Assembly (NCBI RefSeq): GCF_024346055.1 | Contig: NZ_JAGQCH010000022.1 | Span: 1 to 52,414, forward strand | Reading direction: 5' to 3' | Origin: Cyanobium sp. Cruz CV13-4-11 | Lineage (GTDB): Bacteria; Cyanobacteriota; Cyanobacteriia; PCC-6307; Cyanobiaceae | DNA: 52,414 nt | Shown: positions 1-8,337 of the stretch, in pieces | Layout of the letters: each line of letters starts with the position of its first letter | Position numbering within the stretch: the first letter of the stretch is position 1 | Position numbers and translations under genes: made by a program | Notes under the pieces: generated by a model | Database searches by the model: none | What the model was told of the DNA's origin: nothing | What the model saw: only the letters and a program-made list of their open reading frames with translations

Positions 1-79
1 TCCAATTCATCGTGGAACGATGAGGTACATCTGCACCTCCGGAATGACAGCCCGTCATTCCAACCTGTTCACCCTCTGA

Positions 80-535
80 TCAGGGCATTCGGGCCTCGAG
101 TTTTACACCACGCAAAGGGACGCGGCCGCCGTCGGGGTGCTGGACAGGTTGGGCTCGTTGCACCCGATCGCGCAGGGTCCGGTCTTTGATCGGGCCCCGG
201 TCATCCAGGGCCAGACACTCGTTAAGCACCCCCAGCTGGATGAAGGTGCTGGGCTGGGGCTGGTGGACCTTGCCGTTCTCCAGGTTCCCCCACTGCCCGC
301 CGGCTACCCGCAAGGACCAGGGGATCAGGGCAGGACATGCCTTGGCCCAATCCTGGGCGGTGGTCACCGACCAGTCGTTACTGCGCCGCCAGTTGCGCAG
401 GAACTTGCCGAACTGCACCCGGGCGGCATCGAGCTTGTGCTGAAGGCTCTGCACTGGGTTGCCGTTCGGGAACCCGAACTGTATGTCCCGCAGGTTTGCG
501 AGCGACAAACCTTTGTTGGCGTTTTGCGCAAACAT
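80..535 (-). CDS. Hypothetical protein, possible XRE-like helix-turn-helix
   Basis: 151 residues starting MFAQNANKG. I do not recognise a named family. Residues about 42-110 (FGKFLRNWRR, then QWGNLENGKV, then QPSTFIQLGVLNECLA) have the spacing of a XRE-like helix-turn-helix seen in cyanobacterial proteins that read as R-W-R-x(n)-W-x-x-L-E-x-G-K. That is pattern similarity only. The C-terminal 40 residues are basic and low in features. It is the only plausible gene to the left of the tRNA fragment at 950-998 and so would belong to the element ending there. The overlapping plus-strand frames look like shadows. Confidence 0.55.
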   Translation of the reverse strand: MFAQNANKGLSLANLRDIQFGFPNGNPVQSLQHKLDAARVQFGKFLRNWRRSNDWSVTTAQDWAKACPALIPWSLRVAGGQWGNLENGKVHQPQPSTFIQLGVLNECLALDDRGPIKDRTLRDRVQRAQPVQHPDGGRVPLRGVKLEARMP

Positions 536-949
536 TTACCTTTTGGTCCCAATGTGGATCGGGCAGCGCCACCCGGCAGGAGCAGGAACCCGGGTCGCTG
601 GCTGGTGTCGGTACCGGCCCTGAGCTGCCAGGCCAGCGCGAAGCGGGAGTGCTCCTGATCGTCATTGCAGGGCAGAGCGCTCCCTTGGAAACCAATGCGC
701 CAATGCTGCCTTTGGCGCAACAGACCGGCTGCCTTCAAGACATGCGGTCGCTTGCTCCCGTCTGGCCTACTTCACATCAAAAAGAGGCCGCAAGCCAGTT
801 GAGAACGCTGGCGGACTCCATAACGGAAACCCCAGACCACATCTGGCCTTTTGCCCCGGACCCACCTGAACGTTTTTTACCCAGTTTTTACCAAACGGTG
901 CGTAGTGATTACGAAAAAGACTGCAATAACTGAGTTCTTACGGGCAAAT
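536..949. other. Intergenic, no gene seen
   Basis: No frame here gives a protein that looks real. The stretch ends against the tRNA-Arg fragment and is probably the terminal non-coding part of the integrated element. Confidence 0.5.
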
Positions 950-998
950 GAGCTGCCTTCTAAGCAGCCGGTCGATGGTTCGAATCCATCAGGGGGCG
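950..998 (+). other. 3' half of tRNA-Arg(UCU), probable attachment-site remnant
   Basis: The segment reads as an anticodon arm (GCTGC, loop CTTCTAA with anticodon TCT, GCAGC), a variable loop, a perfect T arm (GATGG, TTCGAAT, CCATC) and the acceptor 3' strand AGGGGGC plus G. The sequence upstream (about 905-949) gives no matching CCCCCT acceptor strand or D arm, so the 5' half is absent. A 3' tRNA fragment is what site-specific integration at a tRNA leaves at the far end of an island. With the fragment on the plus strand, the intact gene and the island body should lie to the left of this window. Confidence 0.75.
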
Positions 999-1085
999 TT
1001 GGCGGGAACGGGTAGGGATTAAGGGGCCGAAGCCCGGCCAACCCATGTAGAATCGTGTATTTACACCACGCCGGCACTGGCCGAA

Positions 1086-1391
1086 ATGGACGCCTTGGCA
1101 CCATCCCAGCCCAGTCAACGAGCGGAGGAAACCGGCCGGCGCGTCCAGCAGACGATCCGCCGCTGGGGCAACAGCCTGGCAGTCCGGATCCCCGCCGAGT
1201 GCCTGCGTCAGGCAGGCCTGCGGGAAGGGGACCCGATCGAGATCGTCGTCGGACCCGACGGCCGTCTGAGCCTGGAGCCTCTGCAGCGGCTGGATCGCCG
1301 CGCGCTGGCCTCCGACCTGCGCCAGCTGCAGGCCACCATGCCGATCACCCCTTCGGTGATCGAAACGTGCCGGGACCAGGAGCTCTGGTGA
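1086..1391 (+). CDS. AbrB/MazE-type antitoxin (VapB-like)
   Basis: 101 residues. Residues about 21-55 (QTIRRWGNSLAVRIPAEC, then AGLREGDPIEIVV) match the swapped-hairpin AbrB/MazE fold, in which IxxxGxSxAVRIP is the hallmark. Such proteins bind their own promoter and neutralise the partner toxin through the C-terminal tail. The stop is 13 bases before the PIN-domain gene, the usual antitoxin-toxin order, and the pair should be one transcript autoregulated by the antitoxin. ATG at 1086 is the first start after the tRNA fragment. Alternative name: VapB. Confidence 0.85.
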   Translation: MDALAPSQPSQRAEETGRRVQQTIRRWGNSLAVRIPAECLRQAGLREGDPIEIVVGPDGRLSLEPLQRLDRRALASDLRQLQATMPITPSVIETCRDQELW

Positions 1392-1404
1392 GGCCGCCCC
1401 AGCC

Positions 1405-1827
1405 GTGATCTACCTGGACACCAGCGTCGTGGTCGCCCTGCTGACCCCGGAAGCGCTCAGCTCGCGGGCACTGGAATGGCTGGAGGAGTGCCGCGACTCC
1501 CTGATCAGCAGTGACTGGCTGATCACCGAAACCCACAGTGCCCTGGGCCTCAAGCAGCGCCACCACGGCCTCAGCCCGGAAGCCCGCAGGGCCGCTGGAG
1601 AGCATTTCGAACGTCTGTTGCAGGGCGGGGTGGAACTGCGCTCCCTCGACCGGGACCGTTTCCGCCAGGCCGCTGAGCTGCTGCAGGATCCCGTTCTCGG
1701 CTTGCGGGCCGGTGATGCCCTGCACCTGGCGGTGGCCCTGCGCAGCCGCTGCTCTCACCTGGCCAGCTTCGGCGGGCGGATGCAGCAGGCCGCTGCCACC
1801 CTGGGCCTGGCCCCAGCTCTCGATTAG
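1405..1827 (+). CDS. vapC: VapC-type PIN-domain ribonuclease toxin
   Basis: 140 residues, GTG start. MIYLDTSVVVALL carries the first catalytic aspartate of PIN nucleases, ETHSAL the conserved glutamate, and RAGDALHLAVAL the central acidic residue with its alanine-leucine helix; a final SFGGRMQQAA replaces the usual T-x-D-x-x-F. Length is normal for VapC, which cleaves tRNA or rRNA when freed from its antitoxin. It lies 13 bases downstream of the AbrB-like antitoxin. Its stop overlaps the end of the convergent yccF-like gene by four bases. No damage is seen, so the toxin is probably functional. Confidence 0.88.
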   Translation: MIYLDTSVVVALLTPEALSSRALEWLEECRDSLISSDWLITETHSALGLKQRHHGLSPEARRAAGEHFERLLQGGVELRSLDRDRFRQAAELLQDPVLGLRAGDALHLAVALRSRCSHLASFGGRMQQAAATLGLAPALD

Positions 1828-2228
1828 CGCCGCACCGGCACCACCTGCAGGCCGATCGGGGCCAGGGCGATCAGGGCCAGCTTGATGTGCTGGATGCCGA
1901 AGGGGATGCCGACGATCGTGACGAAACAGGCCACCGCTGACGTCAGATGGCCGATCGCCAGCCACCAGCCGGCCAGCAGGAACCAGATCACGTTGCCGAT
2001 CAGCCCCAGGGGCCCGGTGCCGAAATCCATGCGGCCGGTGAGCTCCCGGCGGCTGACCGCCTCGTAACCGAACGGCCAGAAGGAGAAATTGCCGATCACG
2101 AAGCAGGCCCGGGCCCAGGGGATCCCCACGATCGTGATCGCCGCCACGAGGCCGGCCAGCCACCAGCCCAGGCCCATCACGAAGCCCCCAAGCACGAACC
2201 AGAGGACGTTGAGCAGGAAGCGCAGCAT
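1824..2228 (-). CDS. YccF-domain inner-membrane protein
   Basis: 134 residues with two internal repeats of the YccF signature: LAGLVAAITIVGIPWARACF near residue 25 and TSAVACFVTIVGIPFGIQH near residue 97, each a hydrophobic segment ending in TIVGIPxxxQ-like sequence. Four membrane segments are likely. Family function is unknown. It starts MLRFLLNVLWFVLGG, which matches the family start. It runs toward vapC and away from nothing obvious, 44 bases beyond the end of arsR, which has the same direction, so co-transcription with arsR is possible. Confidence 0.8.
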   Translation of the reverse strand: MLRFLLNVLWFVLGGFVMGLGWWLAGLVAAITIVGIPWARACFVIGNFSFWPFGYEAVSRRELTGRMDFGTGPLGLIGNVIWFLLAGWWLAIGHLTSAVACFVTIVGIPFGIQHIKLALIALAPIGLQVVPVRR

Positions 2229-2272
2229 GGGGAGAACCGGTGCTGCCCTCCAGCATGACGCCGCCCGGGCCC

Positions 2273-2626
2273 TCAGCCGCAGGGCTGGGCCGGGGCGATG
2301 CAGCTGGTGGCCAGGGCGGCGAGCCAGGCCCGCAGGCGCTCCAGGGCTTCCGGCTGCAGGCGGTAATACACCCAGCGGCCGCTCTGGCGGTCGGCCAGCA
2401 GGCCCGTCTCCTTGAGCACCTTGAGGTGGAACGACAGCTTCGACTGGGCCAGGGCCAGCTCACTGGTGAGGTCGCAGACGCAGCGCTCGCCGCCGCCGAG
2501 GGCCTCGATCACCTGCAGACGGATCGGGTCGGCCAGGGCCCGCAGCAGCAGGCGCGCCTCCTTGGCCTCCAGGGGGCCCGAGGCGCAGGTGGCCGGCGGA
2601 GCGGCGGCGGTCCTTAACCCGGCCAT
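2273..2626 (-). CDS. arsR: ArsR/SmtB-family metalloid-sensing repressor
   Basis: 117 residues from ATG 2626. A winged helix runs from about residue 22 ([14 protein letters not shown]) through CVCDLTSEL and [17 protein letters not shown] to GRWVYYRL. The CVCDL pair lies on the DNA-recognition helix region where classical ArsR proteins bind As(III). A longer frame from 2695 exists, but it would place the operator inside the coding region and lacks homology, so I chose 2626. The gene diverges from the GAPDH-arsJ genes and a perfect ArsR-type operator sits 6 bases before its start, so it should repress both directions until arsenite binds. Confidence 0.9.
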   Translation of the reverse strand: MAGLRTAAAPPATCASGPLEAKEARLLLRALADPIRLQVIEALGGGERCVCDLTSELALAQSKLSFHLKVLKETGLLADRQSGRWVYYRLQPEALERLRAWLAALATSCIAPAQPCG

Positions 2627-2632
2627 AAATCG

Positions 2633-2648
2633 ATCAACATTGGTTGAT
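2633..2648. promoter_or_regulatory. ArsR operator, ATCAA-N6-TTGAT
   Basis: ATCAACATTGGTTGAT is a perfect inverted repeat (ATCAAC / GTTGAT) and matches the core consensus known for arsenic-responsive ArsR repressors. It lies in the 52-base gap between the divergent arsR and GAPDH starts, where it can control both. Confidence 0.85.
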
Positions 2649-2678
2649 GCAAGGGTGGGGCCAGTCGTGGCAGGCGCT

Positions 2679-3713
2679 GTGAGGATCGGCATCAACGGGT
2701 TCGGGCGGATCGGTCGGCTGGTGTTCCGCGCCCTCTGGGGGCGGCCGGGCCTCGAGCTGGTTCACGTTAATGACAGCGCCGGGGATGCCGCCACCGCCGC
2801 CCACCTGCTGGAATTCGACTCGGTGCATGGCCGCTGGAGCCGGCCGGCCGTGGCCGACGGCGAGGGCTTCACGGTGGAGGCCAGCCGGGTGGGTTGGTCG
2901 CGGCAGAGCGATCCGGCGCGGGTGCCCTGGCAGGCGGCGGGGGTGGAGCTGGTGCTCGAGTGCAGCGGCAAGTCCAAAACGCCCGAAACCCTCGCCCCGT
3001 ATCTGCAGCAAGCCGGCGTAAAGCGGGTGATCGTGGCCTGCCCCGTGAAAGGCGAGCTGGAAGGCACCCCGATCCCCAACATCGTCTTCGGCATCAACCA
3101 CGGCACCTACGAGCCGGAACGGCACCGGATCCTCACCGCCGCCTCCTGCACCACCAACTGCCTGGCGCCGGTGGTGAAGGTGGTGCACGAGAGCTTCGGC
3201 ATCCGCCACGGCTCGATCACCACCCTGCACAACATCACCAACACCCAGGTGGTGATCGACAGCTTCAAGAGCGATCTGCGCCGGGCCCGCTCCTGCAGCC
3301 AGAGCCTGATCCCCACCACCACCGGCTCGGCCAAGGCCATCGGCCTGATCTTTCCCGAGCTGCAGGGCAAGCTCAACGGCCACGCCGTGCGGGTGCCCCT
3401 GCTCAATGCCTCGCTCACCGATGCGGTGTTCGAGCTGGAGCGCACCGTCACGGTGGAGGAGGTGAACGGCGCCTTCGCGGCGGCGGCGGCCGGTCCCCTG
3501 CTGGGCATCCTGGGCTACGAGGAGCGGCCCCTGGTGTCGGTCGACTACGTCAACGACAGCCGCAGTTCGATCGTCGATGCCCTCTCGACGATGGTGATCA
3601 ACGGCACCCAGCTGAAGGTGTACGCCTGGTACGACAACGAATGGGGCTACAGCTGCCGGATGGCGGATCTGGCCTGCCATGTGGTCGGCCTGGACGCCGC
3701 CGGAGCGGAGTGA
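2679..3713 (+). CDS. ArsJ-associated glyceraldehyde-3-phosphate dehydrogenase
   Basis: 344 residues. The NAD-binding start is [13 protein letters not shown], the catalytic cysteine is in [11 protein letters not shown], and the C-terminal [11 protein letters not shown] is conserved. In arsenic operons this paralogue makes 1-arseno-3-phosphoglycerate from arsenate and glyceraldehyde-3-phosphate, which ArsJ exports. The gene follows the ArsR operator and precedes arsJ by 7 bases, which fits that role better than glycolysis or the Calvin cycle. GTG 2679 gives the usual N-terminus; in-frame GTG codons at 2655 and 2667 are alternatives. The catalytic residues look intact. Confidence 0.9.
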   Translation: MRIGINGFGRIGRLVFRALWGRPGLELVHVNDSAGDAATAAHLLEFDSVHGRWSRPAVADGEGFTVEASRVGWSRQSDPARVPWQAAGVELVLECSGKSKTPETLAPYLQQAGVKRVIVACPVKGELEGTPIPNIVFGINHGTYEPERHRILTAASCTTNCLAPVVKVVHESFGIRHGSITTLHNITNTQVVIDSFKSDLRRARSCSQSLIPTTTGSAKAIGLIFPELQGKLNGHAVRVPLLNASLTDAVFELERTVTVEEVNGAFAAAAAGPLLGILGYEERPLVSVDYVNDSRSSIVDALSTMVINGTQLKVYAWYDNEWGYSCRMADLACHVVGLDAAGAE

Positions 3714-3720
3714 GGGGCCG

Positions 3721-5001
3721 ATGCTTCCGCCCCTCTCCGGCCGGCTGCTGACGCCCCTGCAGCAGTACGCCATCGTCACGGCCAGCTACTGGTGCTTCAC
3801 CCTCACCGACGGCGCCCTGCGCATGCTGGTGGTGTTCCACTTCCGTGGGCTGGGCTACAGCACCCTGGAGATCGCCTTTCTGTTTCTCTTCTACGAATTC
3901 TTCGGCATCCTCACCAACCTCTATGGCGGCTGGCTGGGGGCCCGTTTCGGCCTGCGCCTCACCCTCTGGGCCGGCACCCTGATGCAGGTGGCGGCCCTGC
4001 TGATGCTGGTGCCCGTTGCCGACAGCTGGCCGAAATGGTGGAGCGTGGCCTATGTGATGGTGGCCCAGGCCCTCAGTGGCATCGCCAAGGATCTCAACAA
4101 GATGAGCGCCAAGAGCGCCATCAAGTCCGTGGTTCCGGAAACCCCCGACGACCACAGCAAGGGCGAGAACCAGCTGTTCCAGTGGGTGGCAATCCTCACC
4201 GGCTCCAAGAACGCCCTCAAGGGGGTGGGCTTCTTCCTCGGCGGCCTGCTGCTGGCCACGATCGGCTTCAACGCCGCCGTCGGCGCGATGGCGGCCGGCC
4301 TGTTCCTGGCCTTCCTGGGCACCCTGGTGCTGCCTGGGGAGATCGGCAGGATGAAGCAGAAGCCCGCCTTCACGGCCCTGTTCTCCAAGTCCCCCGGCAT
4401 CAATGGGATCTCCCTGGCCCGGTTCTTCCTCTTCGGTGCCCGGGATGTGTGGTTCGTGGTGGCCCTGCCGGTGTTCCTGCAGACCACCCTCGGCTGGCGC
4501 TACTGGGAGGTGGGCGGCTTCATGGGGTTGTGGGTGATCGGCTACGGCCTCGTGCAGGGGTCGGCCCCGGCCCTGCGGCGCCGCTGGGGCCAGAGTGCTC
4601 CGCCGGGCGTCTCCGCCGTGACGTTCTGGAGCGGGCTGCTCACCGCCATTCCGGCCCTGATCGCCATTGCCCTCTGGCGCGAGGTGGGCCATCCAGGTGT
4701 GGCGGTGGTGGTGGGACTGGCGGCCTTCGGGGTGGTGTTCGCCATGAATTCCTCGATCCACAGCTATATGATCCTGGCCTACACCGATGCCGAGTCGGTG
4801 AGCATGAACGTCGGCTTTTATTACATGGCCAACGCCGGCGGCAGGCTGCTGGGCACGGTCCTCTCGGGCGCCCTGTTCCTGGTGGGCGGCCTGCAGGCCT
4901 GCCTGTGGAGCTCGGCCCTGCTGGTGGGGCTGGCCGCTCTGGTGAGCTCCCGTCTGCCGACGCCCCCGAGGCAGCAACCCCAACCCTTGGCCGCCGGCTG
5001 A
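3721..5001 (+). CDS. arsJ: ArsJ organoarsenical efflux permease (MFS)
   Basis: 426 residues with about 12 hydrophobic segments. The N-terminal stretch YAIVTASYWCFTLTDGALRM and the following FHFRGLGYSTLEIAF, plus the central LSGIAKDLNKMSAKSAIK and SKNALKGVGFFLGG, are typical of ArsJ rather than other MFS pumps. The known job is export of 1-arseno-3-phosphoglycerate, which then breaks down outside to arsenate. It directly follows its GAPDH partner, so the two form the complete arsenate pathway. Base composition matches neighbours. ATG 3721 is 7 bases after the upstream stop. Confidence 0.92.
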   Translation: MLPPLSGRLLTPLQQYAIVTASYWCFTLTDGALRMLVVFHFRGLGYSTLEIAFLFLFYEFFGILTNLYGGWLGARFGLRLTLWAGTLMQVAALLMLVPVADSWPKWWSVAYVMVAQALSGIAKDLNKMSAKSAIKSVVPETPDDHSKGENQLFQWVAILTGSKNALKGVGFFLGGLLLATIGFNAAVGAMAAGLFLAFLGTLVLPGEIGRMKQKPAFTALFSKSPGINGISLARFFLFGARDVWFVVALPVFLQTTLGWRYWEVGGFMGLWVIGYGLVQGSAPALRRRWGQSAPPGVSAVTFWSGLLTAIPALIAIALWREVGHPGVAVVVGLAAFGVVFAMNSSIHSYMILAYTDAESVSMNVGFYYMANAGGRLLGTVLSGALFLVGGLQACLWSSALLVGLAALVSSRLPTPPRQQPQPLAAG

Positions 5002-5030
5002 GCAGCCTCGCTGGCCGGGATGGTTTCGCC

Positions 5031-5684
5031 ATGCTGGAGACCGTTCCTCTGCCTGCCATGACGTTGAGCACCTCGCCCCGCCAGAGGTTGCTGGAGGTGA
5101 ACGGCGGCTGCTGGGAGGGCCTGTTCGCCCGCCTGGGCCCCGACGGCCGCGAGATCGAACGGTTCGCCACGCGCCTGGAGGTCACCGACCGGGATGGCAC
5201 CATCGAGGCCGCCCTCACCTACCTCGCCTCTGGTCGCACCGTGCCGATGCGCTTCAGCGAACCCCCGGCGGCCATGCAGATCGGCGACGCCGGCCACTGG
5301 AGCCTGGGCATCGATCGCACCGGTCCCTGGCCCTGGATCGCCGAGCTCTGCGTCGTCCACGGCGACCGCCGCCGCCGGATCGTGCTGCGCCATGGCGTGG
5401 ACAGCGTGGAGAGCCTCACCTATGCCAGAGAGTGGCGGCCGGGCCTGGCAGAGGCGGGCCCCGACACGCCGCTGGTCGCCAGCCTGCAGGCCAGCAAGAC
5501 GGACGGTGCCACCGCCACCCGCTGGAGCCTGGACGGCAACGTCGAGGTGGTGATCGTTCACTCCCCCGGCCAGCCGGGGCCGGTGCAGGTGGCGCTCAGC
5601 TGGCAGGTTGATGCCGACGTCCGCTGCAGGATCGAGCGCCGCTACTCCTCCTACGGCCTGCTGGAGCCCCTGGCGGCGGACTGA
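5031..5684 (+). CDS. Conserved cyanobacterial protein, possibly DUF3598-like
   Basis: 217 residues, soluble, no signal peptide. Motifs such as WEGLFARLGPDGREIERF, then MRFSEPPAAMQIGDAGHWSLG and GPWPWIAELCVVHG, are like cyanobacterial lipocalin-type DUF3598 proteins, though I assign that with low certainty. Start ATG 5031 is 30 bases after arsJ, and the stop overlaps the ATG of the amidohydrolase gene (TGATG), so the two are translationally coupled and probably read through from the arsenic operon. The link may simply be positional. No catalytic motif is evident. Confidence 0.7.
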   Translation: MLETVPLPAMTLSTSPRQRLLEVNGGCWEGLFARLGPDGREIERFATRLEVTDRDGTIEAALTYLASGRTVPMRFSEPPAAMQIGDAGHWSLGIDRTGPWPWIAELCVVHGDRRRRIVLRHGVDSVESLTYAREWRPGLAEAGPDTPLVASLQASKTDGATATRWSLDGNVEVVIVHSPGQPGPVQVALSWQVDADVRCRIERRYSSYGLLEPLAAD

Positions 5685-6649
5685 TGGGGCCGCCACTGGT
5701 GTATCACCCGGCCTATTCGGTCCCCCTGCCCGACGGCCATCGCTTCCCGATGCAGAAGTTCCGGCTGCTGAAGGAGCGGCTCGAGCAGCTGGAGCTGGCC
5801 CGCCCCGGGCAGATCCACCAGCCCCTGCCGGTGCCGCGCCGCTGGCTGGAGCTGGTGCATGGCCGCAGCTACCACGAGGCCTTTGCCCGCGGTCGGCTCA
5901 GCCGGCAGGAGCTGCGCCGCATCGGCCTGCCCGTGTCCTGGCCCCTGGTGCGGCGCAGCTGGACGGCGGTGGGGGGCACGCTGCTGACGGCCCGGCTGGC
6001 CCTGCGCCACGGCCTGGCCTGCCATCTGGCGGGCGGCACCCACCACGCCTTCCCGCTGCATGGCAGTGGCTTCTGCATTTTCAACGACCTGGCAGTGGCG
6101 GCCCGGGTGCTGCTGGCCGAGGGCCGGGTACGGCAGGTGCTGGTGGTGGATCTGGACGTGCACCAGGGGGACGGCACGGCCGCGATCTTCACAGGCGACC
6201 CCCGGGTGTTCACCTTCTCCATGCATGGGGCCAGCAATTTTCCCCTGCACAAACAGGTGAGCGATCGCGACCTGGCCCTCGAGGACGGCGTTGGCGATGA
6301 CACCTACCTGCGGGCCCTGCAGCACGCCTTACCGGATCTGCTGGATCGGGTCCGGCCCGACCTGGTGCTCTACAACGCCGGCGTCGATCCACACCGGGAC
6401 GACCGCCTCGGCCGGCTGGACCTGAGCGATGACGGCCTCCACCGGCGGGACTGGATGGTGATCGACGCCGCCCTGCGTTGCCGGATCCCGGTGGCCACGG
6501 TCATCGGCGGTGGCTACGACCACCTGGACGCCCTGGTGGAGCGGCACACCCTGGTGGTGCGCGCCGCCGATGCCCTCGCCAGGATCCACGCCACCGGCAC
6601 GGAGCTGACATGTCCGGTCACAGATGGCCCCCAGTCCAGTCAGGGGTGA
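5684..6649 (+). CDS. Histone-deacetylase-superfamily amidohydrolase
   Basis: 321 residues. The zinc-dependent deacetylase core is clear: GGTHHAFPLHGSGFCIFND (tandem active-site histidines), VVDLDVHQGDGTA (zinc ligands Asp and His), FSMHGASNFP, YNAGVDPHRDDRLG (zinc Asp) and GGGY near the end. Bacterial members deacetylate small molecules such as acetylpolyamines or protein lysines; the substrate here is not predictable. The ATG overlaps the stop of the preceding DUF gene. It lies last in the arsJ-direction gene run, before a strong hairpin at 6891. All catalytic positions appear intact. Confidence 0.88.
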   Translation: MGPPLVYHPAYSVPLPDGHRFPMQKFRLLKERLEQLELARPGQIHQPLPVPRRWLELVHGRSYHEAFARGRLSRQELRRIGLPVSWPLVRRSWTAVGGTLLTARLALRHGLACHLAGGTHHAFPLHGSGFCIFNDLAVAARVLLAEGRVRQVLVVDLDVHQGDGTAAIFTGDPRVFTFSMHGASNFPLHKQVSDRDLALEDGVGDDTYLRALQHALPDLLDRVRPDLVLYNAGVDPHRDDRLGRLDLSDDGLHRRDWMVIDAALRCRIPVATVIGGGYDHLDALVERHTLVVRAADALARIHATGTELTCPVTDGPQSSQG

Positions 6650-6693
6650 GTCATCCGGGCGCGTTTGGCTTGGTGGGCAACGGAGCTTCCACC

Positions 6694-6885
6694 ATGATCA
6701 GCCGTTCCTCCCGCCTGCTCCATGCCGCCCTGGTGGTGGTCTGTGGGGCTGGCATCGTCTACGCCCCGGCCCAGTCCGAGTCGTCCCTCAGGGTGTACGG
6801 CATAGAGGCAACCCTCCCTCCAACCGATCGACCTGCGGTTGGGACATCGATGACTGAACGCCGACGATTCCGCCACTCCGGCTGA
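6694..6885 (+). CDS. Small secreted hypothetical protein
   Basis: 63 residues: MISRSSRLLHAALVVVCGAG then a short polar part. The N-terminus is a basic start plus hydrophobic core, like a signal peptide with possible cleavage after APAQS. A strong hairpin begins 6 bases after the stop, which supports a real transcript end. No family recognised. Confidence 0.4.
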   Translation: MISRSSRLLHAALVVVCGAGIVYAPAQSESSLRVYGIEATLPPTDRPAVGTSMTERRRFRHSG

Positions 6886-6890
6886 CGCCT

Positions 6891-6925
6891 GCCCGTCGCG
6901 AGAAGGCCGCGACGGGCTGTCTTCT
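6891..6925 (+). terminator. Strong hairpin, probable terminator
   Basis: GCCCGTCGCG (6891-6900) pairs perfectly with CGCGACGGGC (6908-6917) over a 7-base loop, followed by TGTCTT. The T-run is weak, but the place, after the small ORF and the arsJ-HDAC gene run, fits a transcript end. Confidence 0.55.
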
Positions 6926-6945
6926 GGTCTGGAAAGGGGACGACG

Positions 6946-7101
6946 TCAGCGACGACCGAGCAAGTCCTCCCAGGTGGGGGGGTGCTGGGACGGGACGCGG
7001 CGCGAAGGCCTGGCCACCAGCAAGCCGCTGGGGGGCTCGGTGCTGGTTACGCCGAAGGCGAACAACAGGTTCGCCAGCTTCTGCCAGATGAATTCCCCTT
7101 A
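6946..7101 (-). pseudogene. C-terminal gene remnant ending TWEDLLGRR, copy 1
   Basis: The minus strand reads about 50 residues in one frame, including FIWQKLANLLFAFGVTSTEP, and ends PTWEDLLGRR followed by a stop at 6946-6948. An in-frame stop closes the frame just upstream, and no start is present. The same C-terminal motif and the WQKLANL-like piece recur at 7989-8337, which shows that both belong to a duplicated segment. The parent gene is not recognised. Confidence 0.4.
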
Positions 7102-7244
7102 CCCGATCCCATCTGCTTTCAGACCCCTGAGCAGGACTTCGAGCGGATGCAGCCCATCAGCCATGGCCAAAGAGATGAGGACACACCAAGATGCGCCCAA
7201 CGGAGTGCTCCGATCAACGGCGAGAGAGGGAGGCGGACGTTTCA

Positions 7245-7583
7245 ATGTCTCAAGATTCACATCCAGATGGGAGACGAGGGACGCCACGCCACCTTGTTCC
7301 GATCGGAATTTCCGTCAGCTTGATCCTGCCCTCCAAGCAATCGCTGTTCGTCACACTCCGCGACATCAGCAAGACGGGTGCCTGCGTGGTGCGCCAGGGA
7401 AAGCTGGAAGTCGAGGAAGACGACTCAGTTATTTTTGAAGCTCGCAATTATGATTCCGGTGCCGCGATCAGCATCGCCTCCAGCGTACGCTGGGTCAGGA
7501 AAACGGGCTTCAACACCTACGTAGGTCTGTCCTTCATCAGCACGACCCTGACGCCGAAGGCGCTGCTCAAGCTGTTCAGCTGA
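7245..7583 (+). CDS. PilZ-domain c-di-GMP receptor, copy 1
   Basis: 112 residues from ATG 7245 (MSQDSHPDGRRG). The c-di-GMP signature is present: RGTPR (RxxxR) near residue 10 and LRDISKTGACVV (DxSxxG) about 25 residues later, followed by a beta-barrel ending VGLSFI. Single-domain PilZ proteins bind c-di-GMP and act by docking on partners in motility or polysaccharide export. I chose 7245 over 7191 because the paralogue at 8478 starts with the same MSQD and the extra N-terminus is not conserved. No operon partner is evident. Confidence 0.82.
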   Translation: MSQDSHPDGRRGTPRHLVPIGISVSLILPSKQSLFVTLRDISKTGACVVRQGKLEVEEDDSVIFEARNYDSGAAISIASSVRWVRKTGFNTYVGLSFISTTLTPKALLKLFS

Positions 7584-7988
7584 AGTCATCTGACGTTGCG
7601 CGAAGCTTGCAAGTGCTCAACGAATTGATCCCTGCCATTGAGACAATCACTTCGGCAACACGTACCGGACGAGAAGCCTGCGTGTGGCCTTACCCTTTCA
7701 TCACTTGAACGGAGGACCATTGCCGACCATGGCTTGGGCTCTCCAAATGCGGCGCATCCGCAGCCAGTGAGCACTGGAACCTCCCATCACCCTTCATCCA
7801 CGGCTGCCAGGGTGTCTTTGGCGGTCTCAGCCTTAACGGGATCCAGCCGCCATGGTCGCTGTCCTGCCTGACCCGGAAGCGAACCTGGCGGCAAGAAGCG
7901 CAAGCGACCTGGGAGACTCCAGCGCCTGAGGATTTTTTCTCAGCTGACACCAGTCTCTTCGGGACATCTGGTGGGGTCGGCCTCAGCG
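7584..7988. other. Spacer between duplicated units, no gene seen
   Basis: Short open frames occur on both strands, but none has a start, motif or composition that supports a gene. Confidence 0.5.
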
Positions 7989-8337
7989 TCAGCGGCGGCC
8001 CAGCAGGTCCTCCCAGGTGAGGGGATACGGCGACTGATCGTGGAGCAGCAGGGGCCTGTCCACCAACAGGCAGCTGGGATAGGCAGTGCCACGGCCGGAA
8101 ACGGCGGGGTAGGAACGTGGGTGGGCGGAAGGCGACGGACGCCTGGAAACGGTGTTCATGGGAATGGAAACAAGCGGATATGGATCTCGCACCGGGAGGC
8201 TGCCGTTCCCTCGCGGAGAATCACACACGGCAGTCATTGCTGGACCTGGTGGACCGTCCCCAGGAAGCGCGGGGCGGCTCGGTGCTGGTTCCGGCGAAGG
8301 CGAACGACAGGTTCGCCGGCTTCTGCCGAATGAAACC
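7989..8337 (-). pseudogene. C-terminal gene remnant ending TWEDLLGRR, copy 2
   Basis: The minus strand ends YPLTWEDLLGRR plus stop at 7989-7991, matching copy 1. The block homologous to its WQKLANLLFAFG part lies at about 8277-8334 but in another frame and nearly 150 bases farther away than in copy 1, so this copy has an insertion and a frameshift. It is a decayed partner in the duplication. Confidence 0.4.

Noticed and set aside
2655-2669. Upstream GTG codons as the GAPDH start
   Set aside because: They are in frame but add residues not found before the conserved [11 protein letters not shown] start and crowd the operator region; 2679 is preferred, not proven.
3598-4983. Long open frames opposite to arsJ and similar genes (for example 13614-16550, 22420-24972, 32634-34214)
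   Set aside because: They lie opposite real genes, are rich in repeats of Gln, Gly, His and Ala typical of GC-rich shadow frames, and show no motif.
7638-7950. Small open frames between the two PilZ units
   Set aside because: No start context, motif or hydrophobic pattern; the two strands overlap each other, typical of chance frames.
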